Below, piece by piece: positions 42,719 to 51,150 of a stretch of DNA of 64,000 nucleotides. The translations under genes and the position numbers were made by a program. Within the stretch, counting starts at the first letter, position 1. Each line of letters begins with the position of its first letter. Under the pieces are notes generated by a model that made no database searches, was not told the DNA's origin, and saw nothing but the letters and a program-made list of their open reading frames with translations. The stretch is from Acidimicrobiaceae bacterium (lineage in GTDB: Bacteria; Actinomycetota; Acidimicrobiia; Acidimicrobiales; Aldehydirespiratoraceae), in the NCBI GenBank assembly GCA_026706815.1, contig JAPOYA010000032.1, positions 1-64,000 of the forward strand. The letters are read 5' to 3'.

Positions 42719-43474
42719 TCAACGGTCCTGCATGAAGGGGAAATCCTTGCGGACTCTGGCTACAACAGCGGGAGAGACCTCAGAACAGATCGTCGTTTCC
42801 GCATCCGGGGCTGCTTCAACCATCTCCCCCAGCGGGTCAATGATGCGGCTGTCGCCTGAGTAGTCGAGGCGTCCAGTCGAACCCACTCGATTGACGCCGA
42901 TCACATACGCCTGGTTCTCGATTGCACGGGCCCTCAGCAGCGTCATCCAGTGCTGGCGGCGGGCTTTGGGCCAGTTCGCCGGCACCACGAAGCAGTCGGT
43001 TGCGGCCGCCTGGTCCCAGAACAAGTCGGCGAAACGCAGGTCGTAGCAGATGAGCGGGGTCACCTTCACGCCTTCGACATCGACTGTGACCGTTCCACGT
43101 CCAGCGGCGTAATGGCGATCTTCTCTCGCGTAGGTGAAGGGGTGGATCTTGGAGTAGCGGTGGTCCTCTCCGCCGGGTCCGGCAAGCAGCAGACGGTTGG
43201 TCGGAAGGGCATAGCCTTCAGTGTGCTCGGGGAATGACCCTGTGATCCACGCACCGGTCGATGCGGCCAGTTCGTGCATGAAAGTTGCCGTGGGACCGTC
43301 GGGAGCTTCGGAGATCTCGGCCGAGTTCATCGAGAATCCGGTCGACCACATCTCACTCAGCACAACCAGCGAGGCGCCTTCGGAGACCGCTGCTTCGACA
43401 CGAGGACGCAGCCGTTCGAAGTTGCGTTGCGGGGCCTCCCACTCAATGTCGTGTTGAACTGCCGCAACCAACAT
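42719..43474 (-). CDS. Carbon-nitrogen hydrolase, omega-amidase-like
   Basis: 251 residues. The catalytic triad of the nitrilase superfamily is clear: E41 ('VVLSEMWSTGFS'), K109 ('HRYSKIHPFTYA') and C143 ('PLICYDLRFADLFW'). The 'EMWSTGF' and 'CYDLRFP/A' wording is that of the omega-amidase/YafV branch, which hydrolyses 2-oxoglutaramate or 2-oxosuccinamate. Its ATG overlaps the stop of the aminotransferase gene (TGATG). Such aminotransferase/omega-amidase pairs transaminate with glutamine and then remove the amide, driving the reaction forward. Confidence 0.9.
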   Translation of the reverse strand: MLVAAVQHDIEWEAPQRNFERLRPRVEAAVSEGASLVVLSEMWSTGFSMNSAEISEAPDGPTATFMHELAASTGAWITGSFPEHTEGYALPTNRLLLAGPGGEDHRYSKIHPFTYAREDRHYAAGRGTVTVDVEGVKVTPLICYDLRFADLFWDQAAATDCFVVPANWPKARRQHWMTLLRARAIENQAYVIGVNRVGSTGRLDYSGDSRIIDPLGEMVEAAPDAETTICSEVSPAVVARVRKDFPFMQDR

Positions 43475-44658
43475 CAGCTCGCCCCGTTCGTTCGGTCTCT
43501 GAGCCGGGCGAGTCGGCGGCTTGCCTCGTCGAGGATCTCATCGCGTTTGCAGAAGGCGAAACGCACAAGCTGTCGGCCGGCCTCGGCATCGTCGTAGAAG
43601 ACTTGTGTTGGAACCGCCACCACACCGCAGCGCTTGGGAAGCGACATGCAGAAGTCGATACCGTCTCTCTCGTCCAGAGGGCCGATGTCGGCAGTGACGA
43701 AATAGGTGCCTTGTGGGACGATCACGTCGAATCCGGCCGCATCAAGCCCGTCTACCAGTCGGTCCCGCTTCGACTGCATCTCAGCGGTGTAGCAGCCGAA
43801 GAAGTCATCACCGAGACGCAACCCGACCGCGACCGCCGGTTGCAGAGGCGCACCGCTCACAAACGTCAGAAACTGTTTGGCGGTGCGTACCGCATTGACC
43901 AGTTCAGCAGGGCCGCAGGCCCAACCGATCTTCCAACCGGTGAACGAGAAGATCTTCCCGGCAGACGAAATCGTGATGGTTCTCTCAGCCATCTGAGGCA
44001 ATGTGGCCAGAGGTATGTGCTCGGCGTCGTCGAACACGAGGTGTTCGTACACCTCGTCGGTCACCGCGATGACGTCGTTCTCGATGCAGAGACGGGCGAT
44101 GATCTCGAGTTCTGCGCGCGAGAAGACCTTGCCGGTCGGGTTGTGCGGCGAGTTGAGCAGCATCAGCTTCGTGTTGGGGGTGAACGCGGCCTCAAGCTCA
44201 TTCGGGTCGAACGCGAATTCGCGGCCCCGCAGTGTCACGACCCTGCGCTGCGCGCCGCTCATGGCGATCCCGGCCGCGTAGGAGTCGTAGTAGGGCTCGA
44301 ACGTGACGACCTCATCGCCTGGCCCCGTCAACGACAACATCGCCGCTGCCAGAGCTTCCGTGGCACCGGTGGTGATCAGCACCTCGCCGGCGGGATCGAA
44401 TCTCTGGCCGCGGAATCGAAGACGGTGCTCCGCAACTGCGATGCGCAACGGTTCGATCCCCGGCAGAGGCGGATACTGGTTGTGGCCGGCCTTGATAGCG
44501 TCGATCGCCGCTTGAGAAACCGCTACCGGACCGTCGCTGTCGGGGAATCCCTGCCCGAGGTTGACCGACTCGGTCTCAACGGCGAGGGCCGACATAGCCG
44601 TGAAGATCGTCGTGCCGAAGCCTTGCAGGCGTTGCGTGAGATACGGCACCGGTTCCAT
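43474..44658 (-). CDS. Class I/II aminotransferase (glutamine/methionine transaminase-like)
   Basis: 394 residues, PLP fold type I. 'ESVNLGQGFPDSDGPVAV' and 'NQYPPLPGIEPLRIAVAEH' form the N-terminal substrate arm, 'LLNSPHNPTGKVFSRAEL' the N-P-T-G segment, 'VIAVTDEVYEHLVFD' the PLP-ring aspartate/tyrosine, and 'ISSAGKIFSFTGWKIGW' the Schiff-base lysine. This wording is the kynurenine/glutamine transaminase K and YbdL branch. The coupled omega-amidase supports use of glutamine as amino donor, for example to recycle 4-methylthio-2-oxobutanoate to methionine. ATG 44658 has TAAGAT 7 nt upstream. Confidence 0.9.
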   Translation of the reverse strand: MEPVPYLTQRLQGFGTTIFTAMSALAVETESVNLGQGFPDSDGPVAVSQAAIDAIKAGHNQYPPLPGIEPLRIAVAEHRLRFRGQRFDPAGEVLITTGATEALAAAMLSLTGPGDEVVTFEPYYDSYAAGIAMSGAQRRVVTLRGREFAFDPNELEAAFTPNTKLMLLNSPHNPTGKVFSRAELEIIARLCIENDVIAVTDEVYEHLVFDDAEHIPLATLPQMAERTITISSAGKIFSFTGWKIGWACGPAELVNAVRTAKQFLTFVSGAPLQPAVAVGLRLGDDFFGCYTAEMQSKRDRLVDGLDAAGFDVIVPQGTYFVTADIGPLDERDGIDFCMSLPKRCGVVAVPTQVFYDDAEAGRQLVRFAFCKRDEILDEASRRLARLRDRTNGAS

Positions 44659-44665
44659 CGGCGCG

Positions 44666-44671
44666 ATCTTA
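44666..44671 (-). promoter_or_regulatory. -10 box TAAGAT of the aminotransferase/omega-amidase operon
   Basis: TAAGAT, 7 nt, then ATG 44658. Confidence 0.45.
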
Positions 44672-44761
44672 GGCCCCTAACCCTCCAATCGGAGCGGTCA
44701 TGACCGGACCCCCTTTTTTGGTCCGTTTGTTGTGAGAGTTTTGGTTGGTTGTTGTTCGCCC

Positions 44762-44890
44762 ATTGATCTTGAACTTGCGGCCCGAAGCGGTCACGTCGAA
44801 CTGGAAGTCCAGCGCCCACACATGGCCCGGGTGCACAGCACACAGGCCGGCAGGGAGCTGCAACGTGTTGACAACCTTGTTCCAACCTGC
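44762..44890 (-). pseudogene. IS3-family transposase fragment
   Basis: On the minus strand the frame reads 'HPGHVWALDFQFDVTASGRK', the beginning of the integrase (rve) core of IS3-type OrfB proteins, including the first catalytic aspartate in W-A-L-D-F-Q-F-D. Nothing recognisable follows and the preceding part is short, so this is a scrap of some 40 codons. It lies in the spacer between the aminotransferase promoter and the end of the M1 peptidase gene. A perfect palindrome CGGTCATGACCG (44695-44706) and a GGACC/GGTCC pair around six T stand beside it. Confidence 0.65.
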
Positions 44891-44904
44891 ATTCTCTGTC
44901 CGTC

Positions 44905-46269
44905 CTACAACGGCGGCATGGGGTCGTCGTACAGCCACGACTCTACTAACTCGGCTGCGGCGGCACCGGCGAGTTGTGTCACCACCGCGAGGAACTCGGC
45001 GGTGTTGGTGTTGCTGTTGGCGCTCTGTTCGTAGTGGGTTCTCAGGATGTCGCTGAACACGGTCTCGCCCACGAGTCCCCGCAACGCGTGCAGCGTCAGC
45101 GCGCCGCGCAAGTAGACCGAAACGTCGAACATTTCAGAATTCTCGATCTCCATCGGCGGTATTGAGCCGTCGGCAGTCAGGTACTCGTGCCACTCGTCCG
45201 TCTGCTCGTTCAGGTCCCATTCGTGGTGTTCAGACATGTACATGATCGACAGGTAGGTGGCGAACCCTTCGTGCAGCCAGGTCTCGCTCCAGTCGTCGAG
45301 CGTCGACGAATTGCCGAGCCACTGGTGGATTATTTCGTGGGCGATGATCATGGGGTCGATCGTGTAGCGGCCGTGCACCGACAGCGTCTGGTTCTCGAGC
45401 GCGAAACCGAGCTCGAGCGGCAACACGATCGTGCCGTAGGCGTCGAACGGGTAGGGGCCCAGCAGATCCTCGAAGTAGCTGATCGCCTGTGGGGTGATGG
45501 AGAGGGCTTCGACGATCTCTGCTGGGCTGTTTCGGGGAACGTAGTCGCGGATCAGCGGACTGCCGGGCTGTCTGGTCTCGATGCGCTCGAAGTCCCCGAC
45601 GTAGACGGCGGCCAGATAGCTGGCCATCGGATCGTCCATTCGCCAAGTAGTGGTTGTGTAGCCGTTGGCGCTGATCTCCTCGACGAGGACCCCGTTGGAC
45701 GCCGCGGTCGACGTCGCGGGCACAGTGATGCGGATCTCGAAAGTCGCCTTGTCGGTGGGATGATTGTTGGAGGGGAACCAGCTCATCGACCCGGACGGCT
45801 CGCTCACGGTGTAGATCGTGTCTTCGCTGTGGTGCCAGCCGAGCCCGAACGGAACACCCGGGTCGACGACCGGCTCGGGTGACCCTGAATAGCTGACCGA
45901 CGTTGAGAACTCTGTGTCCGACGCGAGAGAGCTGGCAGGCTCGATGACGAGTTCGGTACCGCTGCGGGAGAACTCGGCGTCCGACCCGTTGACCTGTACT
46001 TCTGCAACGGTCAGCCCCGACAAGTCCAAGTTGAACGCCGAAAGGTCCTGGGTGGCCCGTGAGGTGACTGTGGCGAGCGCCTGAATCGTGTTGGCTGCCG
46101 GATCGATATCGAGGTCGATCTCATAGTGGAGGACGTCGTACCCGCCGTTGCCCATATTCGGATAGAAGCTGTCATCCAACCCCTGAGCGCCTGGTTCTCC
46201 GTCCGTGCTGCTACAGGCACTCCCCACCAGCGCGACGGCCAAGACAACGAGCGTCACAAGGCGGTTCAC
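44905..46269 (-). CDS. M1-family zinc aminopeptidase, lipoprotein
   Basis: 454 residues. The signal peptide 'LVTLVVLAVALVGSAC' ends in a lipobox (L-V-G-S-A-C region), so the enzyme is membrane-anchored outside the cell. The zinc site is 'IAHEIIHQWLGNSSTL' with the third ligand in 'ETWLHEGFATYLS' (H-E-x-x-H-x18-E). The substrate-binding G-A-M-E-N is altered to 'GFALENQTL', a known type of variation. The N-terminal beta domain is present, while the long C-terminal helical domain of large M1 enzymes is short, as in compact members. GTG 46269 has TACACT 7 nt upstream. Confidence 0.9.
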   Translation of the reverse strand: MNRLVTLVVLAVALVGSACSSTDGEPGAQGLDDSFYPNMGNGGYDVLHYEIDLDIDPAANTIQALATVTSRATQDLSAFNLDLSGLTVAEVQVNGSDAEFSRSGTELVIEPASSLASDTEFSTSVSYSGSPEPVVDPGVPFGLGWHHSEDTIYTVSEPSGSMSWFPSNNHPTDKATFEIRITVPATSTAASNGVLVEEISANGYTTTTWRMDDPMASYLAAVYVGDFERIETRQPGSPLIRDYVPRNSPAEIVEALSITPQAISYFEDLLGPYPFDAYGTIVLPLELGFALENQTLSVHGRYTIDPMIIAHEIIHQWLGNSSTLDDWSETWLHEGFATYLSIMYMSEHHEWDLNEQTDEWHEYLTADGSIPPMEIENSEMFDVSVYLRGALTLHALRGLVGETVFSDILRTHYEQSANSNTNTAEFLAVVTQLAGAAAAELVESWLYDDPMPPL

Positions 46270-46276
46270 TCCCGCG

Positions 46277-46282
46277 AGTGTA
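46277..46282 (-). promoter_or_regulatory. -10 box TACACT of the M1 peptidase gene
   Basis: TACACT, 7 nt, then GTG 46269. Confidence 0.45.
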
Positions 46283-46356
46283 GTTCAGGTCGCGTGAGCT
46301 GAGGTGGTAAGAGTTGAGCGTCAATTCGCTCGCACCATTCATGGAGAGGACGACTG

Positions 46357-46521
46357 ATGAGTGGATCCTCAAAGAAGAGGGAATTGATAATCCGCGAACA
46401 TTACAACCGGTTTTATAGATCGCTGATCCACGAAATTCCTTTCTCACTCTTCGTCGTCCGGTTGGCGCGAACGGCTTTCTGGGTGCCTATCACGGTGAAA
46501 CATTGTCCGCCGCTCCCATGA
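46357..46521 (+). CDS. Small ORF with a strong ribosome-binding site (54 residues, unknown)
   Basis: ATG 46357 stands 7 bases after GGAGAGG, one of the best ribosome-binding sites in the window, and opens 54 codons: basic N-terminus 'MSGSSKKRELIIREHYNRFY', a hydrophobic middle 'EIPFSLFVVRLARTAFWV', and a TGA. Base composition is more AT-rich than the neighbours. The hydrophobic stretch could associate with the membrane. No homologue is recognised. The rest of 46270-46639 shows no other gene. It might be the surviving start of a lost larger gene. Confidence 0.4.
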   Translation: MSGSSKKRELIIREHYNRFYRSLIHEIPFSLFVVRLARTAFWVPITVKHCPPLP

Positions 46522-46627
46522 AGCACCATAACCAAAGGCTATGACACAGTGCCCAGCCCAAGCTGAATTTAGGCCGATTTCACAGATGACAAGACCACAG
46601 AGTAATCGAGGTGATGGCAAGCGCCGA

Positions 46628-46633
46628 TAGGGT
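46628..46633 (+). promoter_or_regulatory. -10 box TAGGGT of surE
   Basis: TAGGGT, 6 nt, then GTG 46640: a clear leaderless arrangement. Confidence 0.55.
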
Positions 46634-46639
46634 CGTTCG

Positions 46640-47464
46640 GTGCGCATTCTGGTCACAAACGACGACGGCATCGACTCGATCGGACTGCATGTGCTCGCTC
46701 GGACCATGCGGCCCTTCGGTGATGTGGTCATCGCCGCTCCCGATTCCGAGTACTCCGGCTACAGCGCCGCAATCGGCTCCATCTGGCATATGGAACCCGA
46801 GGTGCATCGCACCAAGATCGACGGTATCGACGAAGCATGGTCTGTGACCGCGGCACCAGCGTTGTGCGCCATGTTCGGACGGCTCGGCGCGTTCGGCGAC
46901 ATCGATCTCGTTGTCTCCGGTATCAACCCCGGCGCCAACGTGGGGCGAAGCGTCTACCACTCTGGGACGGTCGGGGCGTGCCTCACTGCCCGCAACGGGG
47001 GAATCAACGCGGTCGCGGTCAGCCAGTCCATCGACGACTGGGGCGTTGAAGGCCAGGGCTGGCAGGCCATGCTCGCCAACCAGCATTGGCAAGGCGCCGC
47101 CGATGTCGCCGCGGTCGTAGTCGAACAGTTGACCAAAGACCTGCCGACCGACCCGGTGGTGCTCAACATCAATGTTCCGAACCGTCCCGCTGCCGAGATG
47201 GAGGGCTGGAAACGCACAAGAGTCTGCTCGGCTCCGCCACGCTCAATAGCTTCAGCGTCGCTCGTCTCCAAACCGGGCCACGACGGCACCTTCACCGTGG
47301 ACATGTCTTGGGGCGAGCCGATCGACACTCCAACCGAGGACGACACCGGTGCTGTCATGGCCGGTTACGCCTCGGTGACCTGGCTGAGCCGCCTCGAAGG
47401 GGAATCACCCGTCGCCGCCATTGCCTCTTGTGCCGAATCGGCACTTGATGATTTCTTCGGCTGA
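46640..47464 (+). CDS. surE: 5'/3'-nucleotidase SurE
   Basis: 274 residues. 'MRILVTNDDGIDSIGLHVLA' carries the metal-binding D-D pair, 'VIAAPDSEYSGYSAAIG' the serine, 'LVVSGINPGANVGRSVYHSG' the asparagine loop and 'TVGACLTARNGGINAVAVSQ' the next conserved strand. These are the hallmarks of SurE phosphatases acting on nucleoside monophosphates. The GTG start is fixed by the family N-terminus, which begins right at the start codon, and by the TAGGGT box. The following ABC-F gene starts 6 bases after the stop, so both are likely on one transcript. Confidence 0.92.
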   Translation: MRILVTNDDGIDSIGLHVLARTMRPFGDVVIAAPDSEYSGYSAAIGSIWHMEPEVHRTKIDGIDEAWSVTAAPALCAMFGRLGAFGDIDLVVSGINPGANVGRSVYHSGTVGACLTARNGGINAVAVSQSIDDWGVEGQGWQAMLANQHWQGAADVAAVVVEQLTKDLPTDPVVLNINVPNRPAAEMEGWKRTRVCSAPPRSIASASLVSKPGHDGTFTVDMSWGEPIDTPTEDDTGAVMAGYASVTWLSRLEGESPVAAIASCAESALDDFFG

Positions 47465-47470
47465 AGTTCG

Positions 47471-49375
47471 GTGCTCACCGCGTCGGGCTTGGCCAAGTCA
47501 TATGGCCCTCGTGAACTCTTCCGCGACGTAACACTGCTGCTCACTGCAGGACGACGGATCGCTCTGGTCGGCGGCAACGGCACCGGAAAGACCACCCTCA
47601 TCGAGATCCTCATGGACACAAACCGGGCCGACGCCGGATCGGTCACCAAACCCCGGGACATGACCTTGGGTTATCTCCCCCAGGATCTTGTCGACGCCTC
47701 GGACAGAACGGTTATTGCCGAGGTGATCAGCGGGGCCGGAGAGTTGGCGGTGCTCGCCGAACGACTCAACGATCTCGAAACTCAAATGAGCGACCCCGAC
47801 TTGGACCAGGAGCAGATTCTCAACGACTACGGGGAGACCCAGAGCCGGTTCGAATCGATGGGCGGTTACGCCCTCGAGGCCGATGCCCAGAAAGTGCTCG
47901 CCGGACTCGGCTTCGCCGAAGGTGACGCACACCGCAGCGTGGCTGAACTCTCCGGCGGTTGGCGCATGCGCGTCGCATTGGCCCGCCTGCTGTTGGCCAA
48001 ACCCGACGTGTTGATCCTCGACGAACCGACGAATCATCTCGATGTCGACTCGGTTGCCTGGCTCGAACAGCAGCTCGCCGCCTGGCCCGGCGCCCTGCTG
48101 TTCGTCAGTCACGACCGCGACTTCATCGATGCCGTAGCCGACCGGGTGGTTGAACTGGCCGAAGGCACCGCTCTCGAATACACGGGCGGTTTCGCCGAGT
48201 TCGTGGTCGCCCGTGAAGAACGCCTGACGCGGATCGAAGCCGCGGCAGCCAGCCAGGCTCGCGAGGTGGCCAAAGTTGAGCGTTTCATCAACCGGTTCCG
48301 CTACAAGGCCTCCAAGGCCCGCCAGGTCCAGAGCCGGGTCAAAACCCTCCAGAAGCTGGAGATGATCAAGGTCCCAGACCGCAAGGAACTGGTGGCCCGG
48401 TTCGCGTTTCCAGAGCCGCCCCGGTCGTCGCGGGTCGTGGCGGAGTTCCACAACGCCTCCGTCGGCTACGACGACATGCCAGTCGTGTCAGATGTGTCGC
48501 TGACCGTGGAACGAGGCGAAACGGTGGCCCTCGTCGGACCCAACGGCGGCGGGAAAACCACCCTTCTGAAACTCATCCTGGGGCAACTCGAACCCACTGA
48601 GGGAACTGCTCAGCTGGGCAACAACGTGAGCGTGGCCGCGTTCCATCAACATCAGGCAGATGAACTCGACGGCACCAAGACCGTTGTCGAGTTGTTCTCC
48701 GGCGGGATCGACCCGGGCAAACGGAACCTGCGTACCGTGCTCGGCTCGTTCGGCTTTCCGGGTGACGCAGCGGATCGCCGTGTGCGGGACCTCTCCGGGG
48801 GTGAGCGCACCCGTTTGGCTCTTGCTCGAACCATGATCGAGCCGGTCAACCTGCTGGTCCTCGACGAACCCACGAACCATCTGGACCTGCCGAGTTGCGA
48901 TGTTCTCGAAGACGCTCTGACGGCCTACCCGGGCACGGTTCTGCTGGTCACCCACGACCGTCACCTGATCCGCAACGTGACCGACGCCGTCATTGAAGTG
49001 CGCCACGGCAAAGCCCAATGGCACGCAGGCGTGCCAGACGAAGTTCTCACTCCCGCGGACCCCCACAAGTTCGGAACGGCGAAACCGGCGCCGAAGAAGT
49101 CGTCGAACCCTCGCGCACGGCGTCGCCGCGAGACGGCGCAGGCCCGCCAGGCCACCGCCGAGCTCCGCAAGCAGGTGTCCCGCCTGGAACGCAACCTGGC
49201 AAAGGCCGATTCAGTCGTCGCCGACCTGAAACAGCGTTTGGCAGACCCGGCGATCTGCGATGATCCCGAAGAGCTCCAACGACTTGCTGCGCTGTATGAC
49301 GAAGCCACCGCCCAAGCCGCCGCCTTGATGCAGAACTGGACCGAAGCCGCCGAACAGCTCGAAGCCGCCGACTGA
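47471..49375 (+). CDS. uup: ABC-F family ATPase (Uup-like)
   Basis: 634 residues without membrane segments. There are two ABC cassettes: 'ALVGGNGTGKTTLIEIL' (about 35) with 'SVAELSGGWRMRVALARLLL' and 'LILDEPTNHLDVDSVAW', then 'ALVGPNGGGKTTLLKLI' (about 355) with 'VRDLSGGERTRLALARTMIE' and 'LVLDEPTNHLD'. Between them is the charged ABC-F linker ('RFRYKASKARQVQSRVKTL'). The C-terminal coiled coil ('RKQVSRLERNLAKADSVVAD') is the Uup-type extension. ABC-F proteins act on ribosomes or branched nucleic acids rather than in transport. Translation is closely linked to surE. Confidence 0.9.
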   Translation: MLTASGLAKSYGPRELFRDVTLLLTAGRRIALVGGNGTGKTTLIEILMDTNRADAGSVTKPRDMTLGYLPQDLVDASDRTVIAEVISGAGELAVLAERLNDLETQMSDPDLDQEQILNDYGETQSRFESMGGYALEADAQKVLAGLGFAEGDAHRSVAELSGGWRMRVALARLLLAKPDVLILDEPTNHLDVDSVAWLEQQLAAWPGALLFVSHDRDFIDAVADRVVELAEGTALEYTGGFAEFVVAREERLTRIEAAAASQAREVAKVERFINRFRYKASKARQVQSRVKTLQKLEMIKVPDRKELVARFAFPEPPRSSRVVAEFHNASVGYDDMPVVSDVSLTVERGETVALVGPNGGGKTTLLKLILGQLEPTEGTAQLGNNVSVAAFHQHQADELDGTKTVVELFSGGIDPGKRNLRTVLGSFGFPGDAADRRVRDLSGGERTRLALARTMIEPVNLLVLDEPTNHLDLPSCDVLEDALTAYPGTVLLVTHDRHLIRNVTDAVIEVRHGKAQWHAGVPDEVLTPADPHKFGTAKPAPKKSSNPRARRRRETAQARQATAELRKQVSRLERNLAKADSVVADLKQRLADPAICDDPEELQRLAALYDEATAQAAALMQNWTEAAEQLEAAD

Positions 49376-49460
49376 CGCAGCCCGAACCTGTCGTTACAGC
49401 ACTGTCCACCCTATGATTACGGGTATCCGAGCGAAACCGATTCTTGCTTTATCCTAGGTC

Positions 49461-49769
49461 ATGTTGAGTACGGCTGAGTCAGAAACCGCGTCAAGCGTCT
49501 GGCACATTGATGTCGGGAAGCGCTCGCTGCCGATTCGTGTGTTGCGCACCGTGTCAACCCTGATTATCGCCCTGTTGACCATGGGCGGAGCTGTGTCACC
49601 ATCGAATCGCGTGTGGAAGATCGTCGAAACCGATACCGGTCGTGTTTTGACCACCGTGAAGGGCACGTACGGCGACGAAGGCGATCCTGGTGCCGCCTTA
49701 GAGGCCGATCTCGAAGTGTTTTCGCCGGCCGAGTTCGCCGCGCGTTGGGGTTTCGCCGCGGACATCTGA
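49461..49769 (+). CDS. Small hypothetical protein preceding the ABC-exporter unit
   Basis: 102 residues. A hydrophobic stretch ('VSTLIIALLTMGGAV') near residue 33 may be one membrane segment or a buried strand. The second half ('VWKIVETDTGRVLTTVKGTY') looks like a small beta domain. No family is recognised. Its TGA is 7 bases before the membrane protein gene, so it probably belongs to the same operon. TATCCT lies 5 nt before ATG 49461, a slightly short leaderless spacing. Confidence 0.6.
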   Translation: MLSTAESETASSVWHIDVGKRSLPIRVLRTVSTLIIALLTMGGAVSPSNRVWKIVETDTGRVLTTVKGTYGDEGDPGAALEADLEVFSPAEFAARWGFAADI

Positions 49770-49776
49770 CGACTTC

Positions 49777-51150
49777 GTGCTGCGCTCCTCGCTCCAAAGT
49801 GTGCTGTGGCCCGCGTACCTGTTCTTCGTGGCCTGGCTATTCCTACCGGGCTATGCCCAACTGCTGGCCGAGGCACTCCCAATCAACGACACCGATGTCG
49901 ACCGGATCCTGTTGTCCGCCACAATTCTGGCAGGACCGCTCGCCTTCTGGTCCGGCATCAGGGGCGGTCCGCTGTTGTTGTCGGAACCTACTGTCATATT
50001 CGATTTGGTCTTGGACCGCGGACCAGCGCCTCTGGGCGCGGCTATCGTGCGCCAAGCCTTGCTGACATCTGGTGTCGGAGGTATAGCTGGCGCGTGTATC
50101 GCTTCGATGAGCCTCGACAACGAATACGCGCTCGAGAAGATCGTGTCAGCCACAGTTCGTGGTCTCGGTGTCGGAATGATGGTCGTGGCACTGGCCGTGC
50201 TGTGGAGCACAACTGGTGAACGATGGTTCGCAGATCGCGTGCTGGCCGTAGTGTGCTCAGCATTGCCCGTGGCTGGAATCGCGCTGGCCCCGTCGCGAGG
50301 CGCCGTGGTTTCGCTGTCCGCGTTGGCAGCAGGGTTTGTCGCGACCGGTATCGCTGTGTGGCGCAGCGTCTCTATTCCCGTGCCGGTTCTGTGGACGCGG
50401 TCTCAAGGTTTGACTGATCTGAGGGTGAGTGCTGGTTTGTTGGATGTGCGCAGCGTTCTCTCCGAATTGCGCTTCTTTCGGGACGGACCTCGGCTCTACC
50501 GCCGAATTGGTATTTTCGAACCACAACGTCCGCTCTCCGTTTGGCGGTCTGTGCGATCCTTCTCAAGCGCCCCTGCGGTCGCTTTGGTCCGAGTGGTCGT
50601 GATCGCCCCTCTCATCGCGCTGGTCTTCGCAAACATAAGCGGAGCCAATGCCGGGTTCATGCTGGGCGCAACCCTTTTGTTCATCGCTGGTATCGACATT
50701 GGCACTCCCTTGGCATCTCTCTCCGCTGAGCCAAGGCTGTCGCACATTAGCGCTGCGAGGTGGACCATGTTTTTGGGCGGACATCTAGCAGTGAGTTTGG
50801 TAGCGGTGGGTTCCTTGGCGCTGGCCGGTTGGGCTCTGGCCAACCTTCGGGGCACCGCGCCCCCTCTGTGGCCTTGGCTCGGTCTTGCCGCAGGCGTAAC
50901 AGTTGCCACTTCTCTGCAGGCCCGTAACGGACCACCCAACATCGAACAAATACTGGACACAGTCGGTTTTTCCGGACTCGGCGGCACGCTCGCGGTACGT
51001 AGCCTCATCCCCTTCATCGTCGCCGGGGCCGCTGTCATAGGCATGAGCCGCTGGGCTCAAAACGAGACGACACTCATCGACGGGCTGTGGATCGCGGGCG
51101 TTAGTTTCGCCGTGTTAGCGGTGCTCAAGCCGATAAAGGTCACACAATGA
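49777..51150 (+). CDS. Polytopic membrane protein, probable ABC permease (DUF6297-like)
   Basis: 457 residues, mostly hydrophobic, with about ten or more candidate membrane segments (for example 'VLWPAYLFFVAWLFLPGY', 'GVGMMVVALAVLWSTTG', 'LVALVFANISG'-type stretches, 'SLIPFIVAGAAVIGM'). It overlaps the ATP-binding subunit gene in ATGA and is therefore its permease partner. The resemblance is to DUF6297 proteins of actinobacteria, which are uncharacterised. The start GTG/TTG at 49777 lies just after the small hypothetical gene. The transported substrate is unknown. Confidence 0.75.
   Translation: MLRSSLQSVLWPAYLFFVAWLFLPGYAQLLAEALPINDTDVDRILLSATILAGPLAFWSGIRGGPLLLSEPTVIFDLVLDRGPAPLGAAIVRQALLTSGVGGIAGACIASMSLDNEYALEKIVSATVRGLGVGMMVVALAVLWSTTGERWFADRVLAVVCSALPVAGIALAPSRGAVVSLSALAAGFVATGIAVWRSVSIPVPVLWTRSQGLTDLRVSAGLLDVRSVLSELRFFRDGPRLYRRIGIFEPQRPLSVWRSVRSFSSAPAVALVRVVVIAPLIALVFANISGANAGFMLGATLLFIAGIDIGTPLASLSAEPRLSHISAARWTMFLGGHLAVSLVAVGSLALAGWALANLRGTAPPLWPWLGLAAGVTVATSLQARNGPPNIEQILDTVGFSGLGGTLAVRSLIPFIVAGAAVIGMSRWAQNETTLIDGLWIAGVSFAVLAVLKPIKVTQ

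Noticed and set aside
43285-44703. 472-codon plus-strand frame
   Set aside because: Antisense of the aminotransferase and part of the omega-amidase; rich in R, H and D as expected of a GC-rich shadow.
44695-44724. Palindrome CGGTCATGACCG and GGACC/GGTCC around six T as a terminator
   Set aside because: On the strand where the M1 peptidase is read the run is A, not T, and the plus strand has no upstream gene, so terminator function is not supported.
47498-48451. 317-codon minus-strand frame
   Set aside because: Antisense of the first ABC-F cassette and linker.
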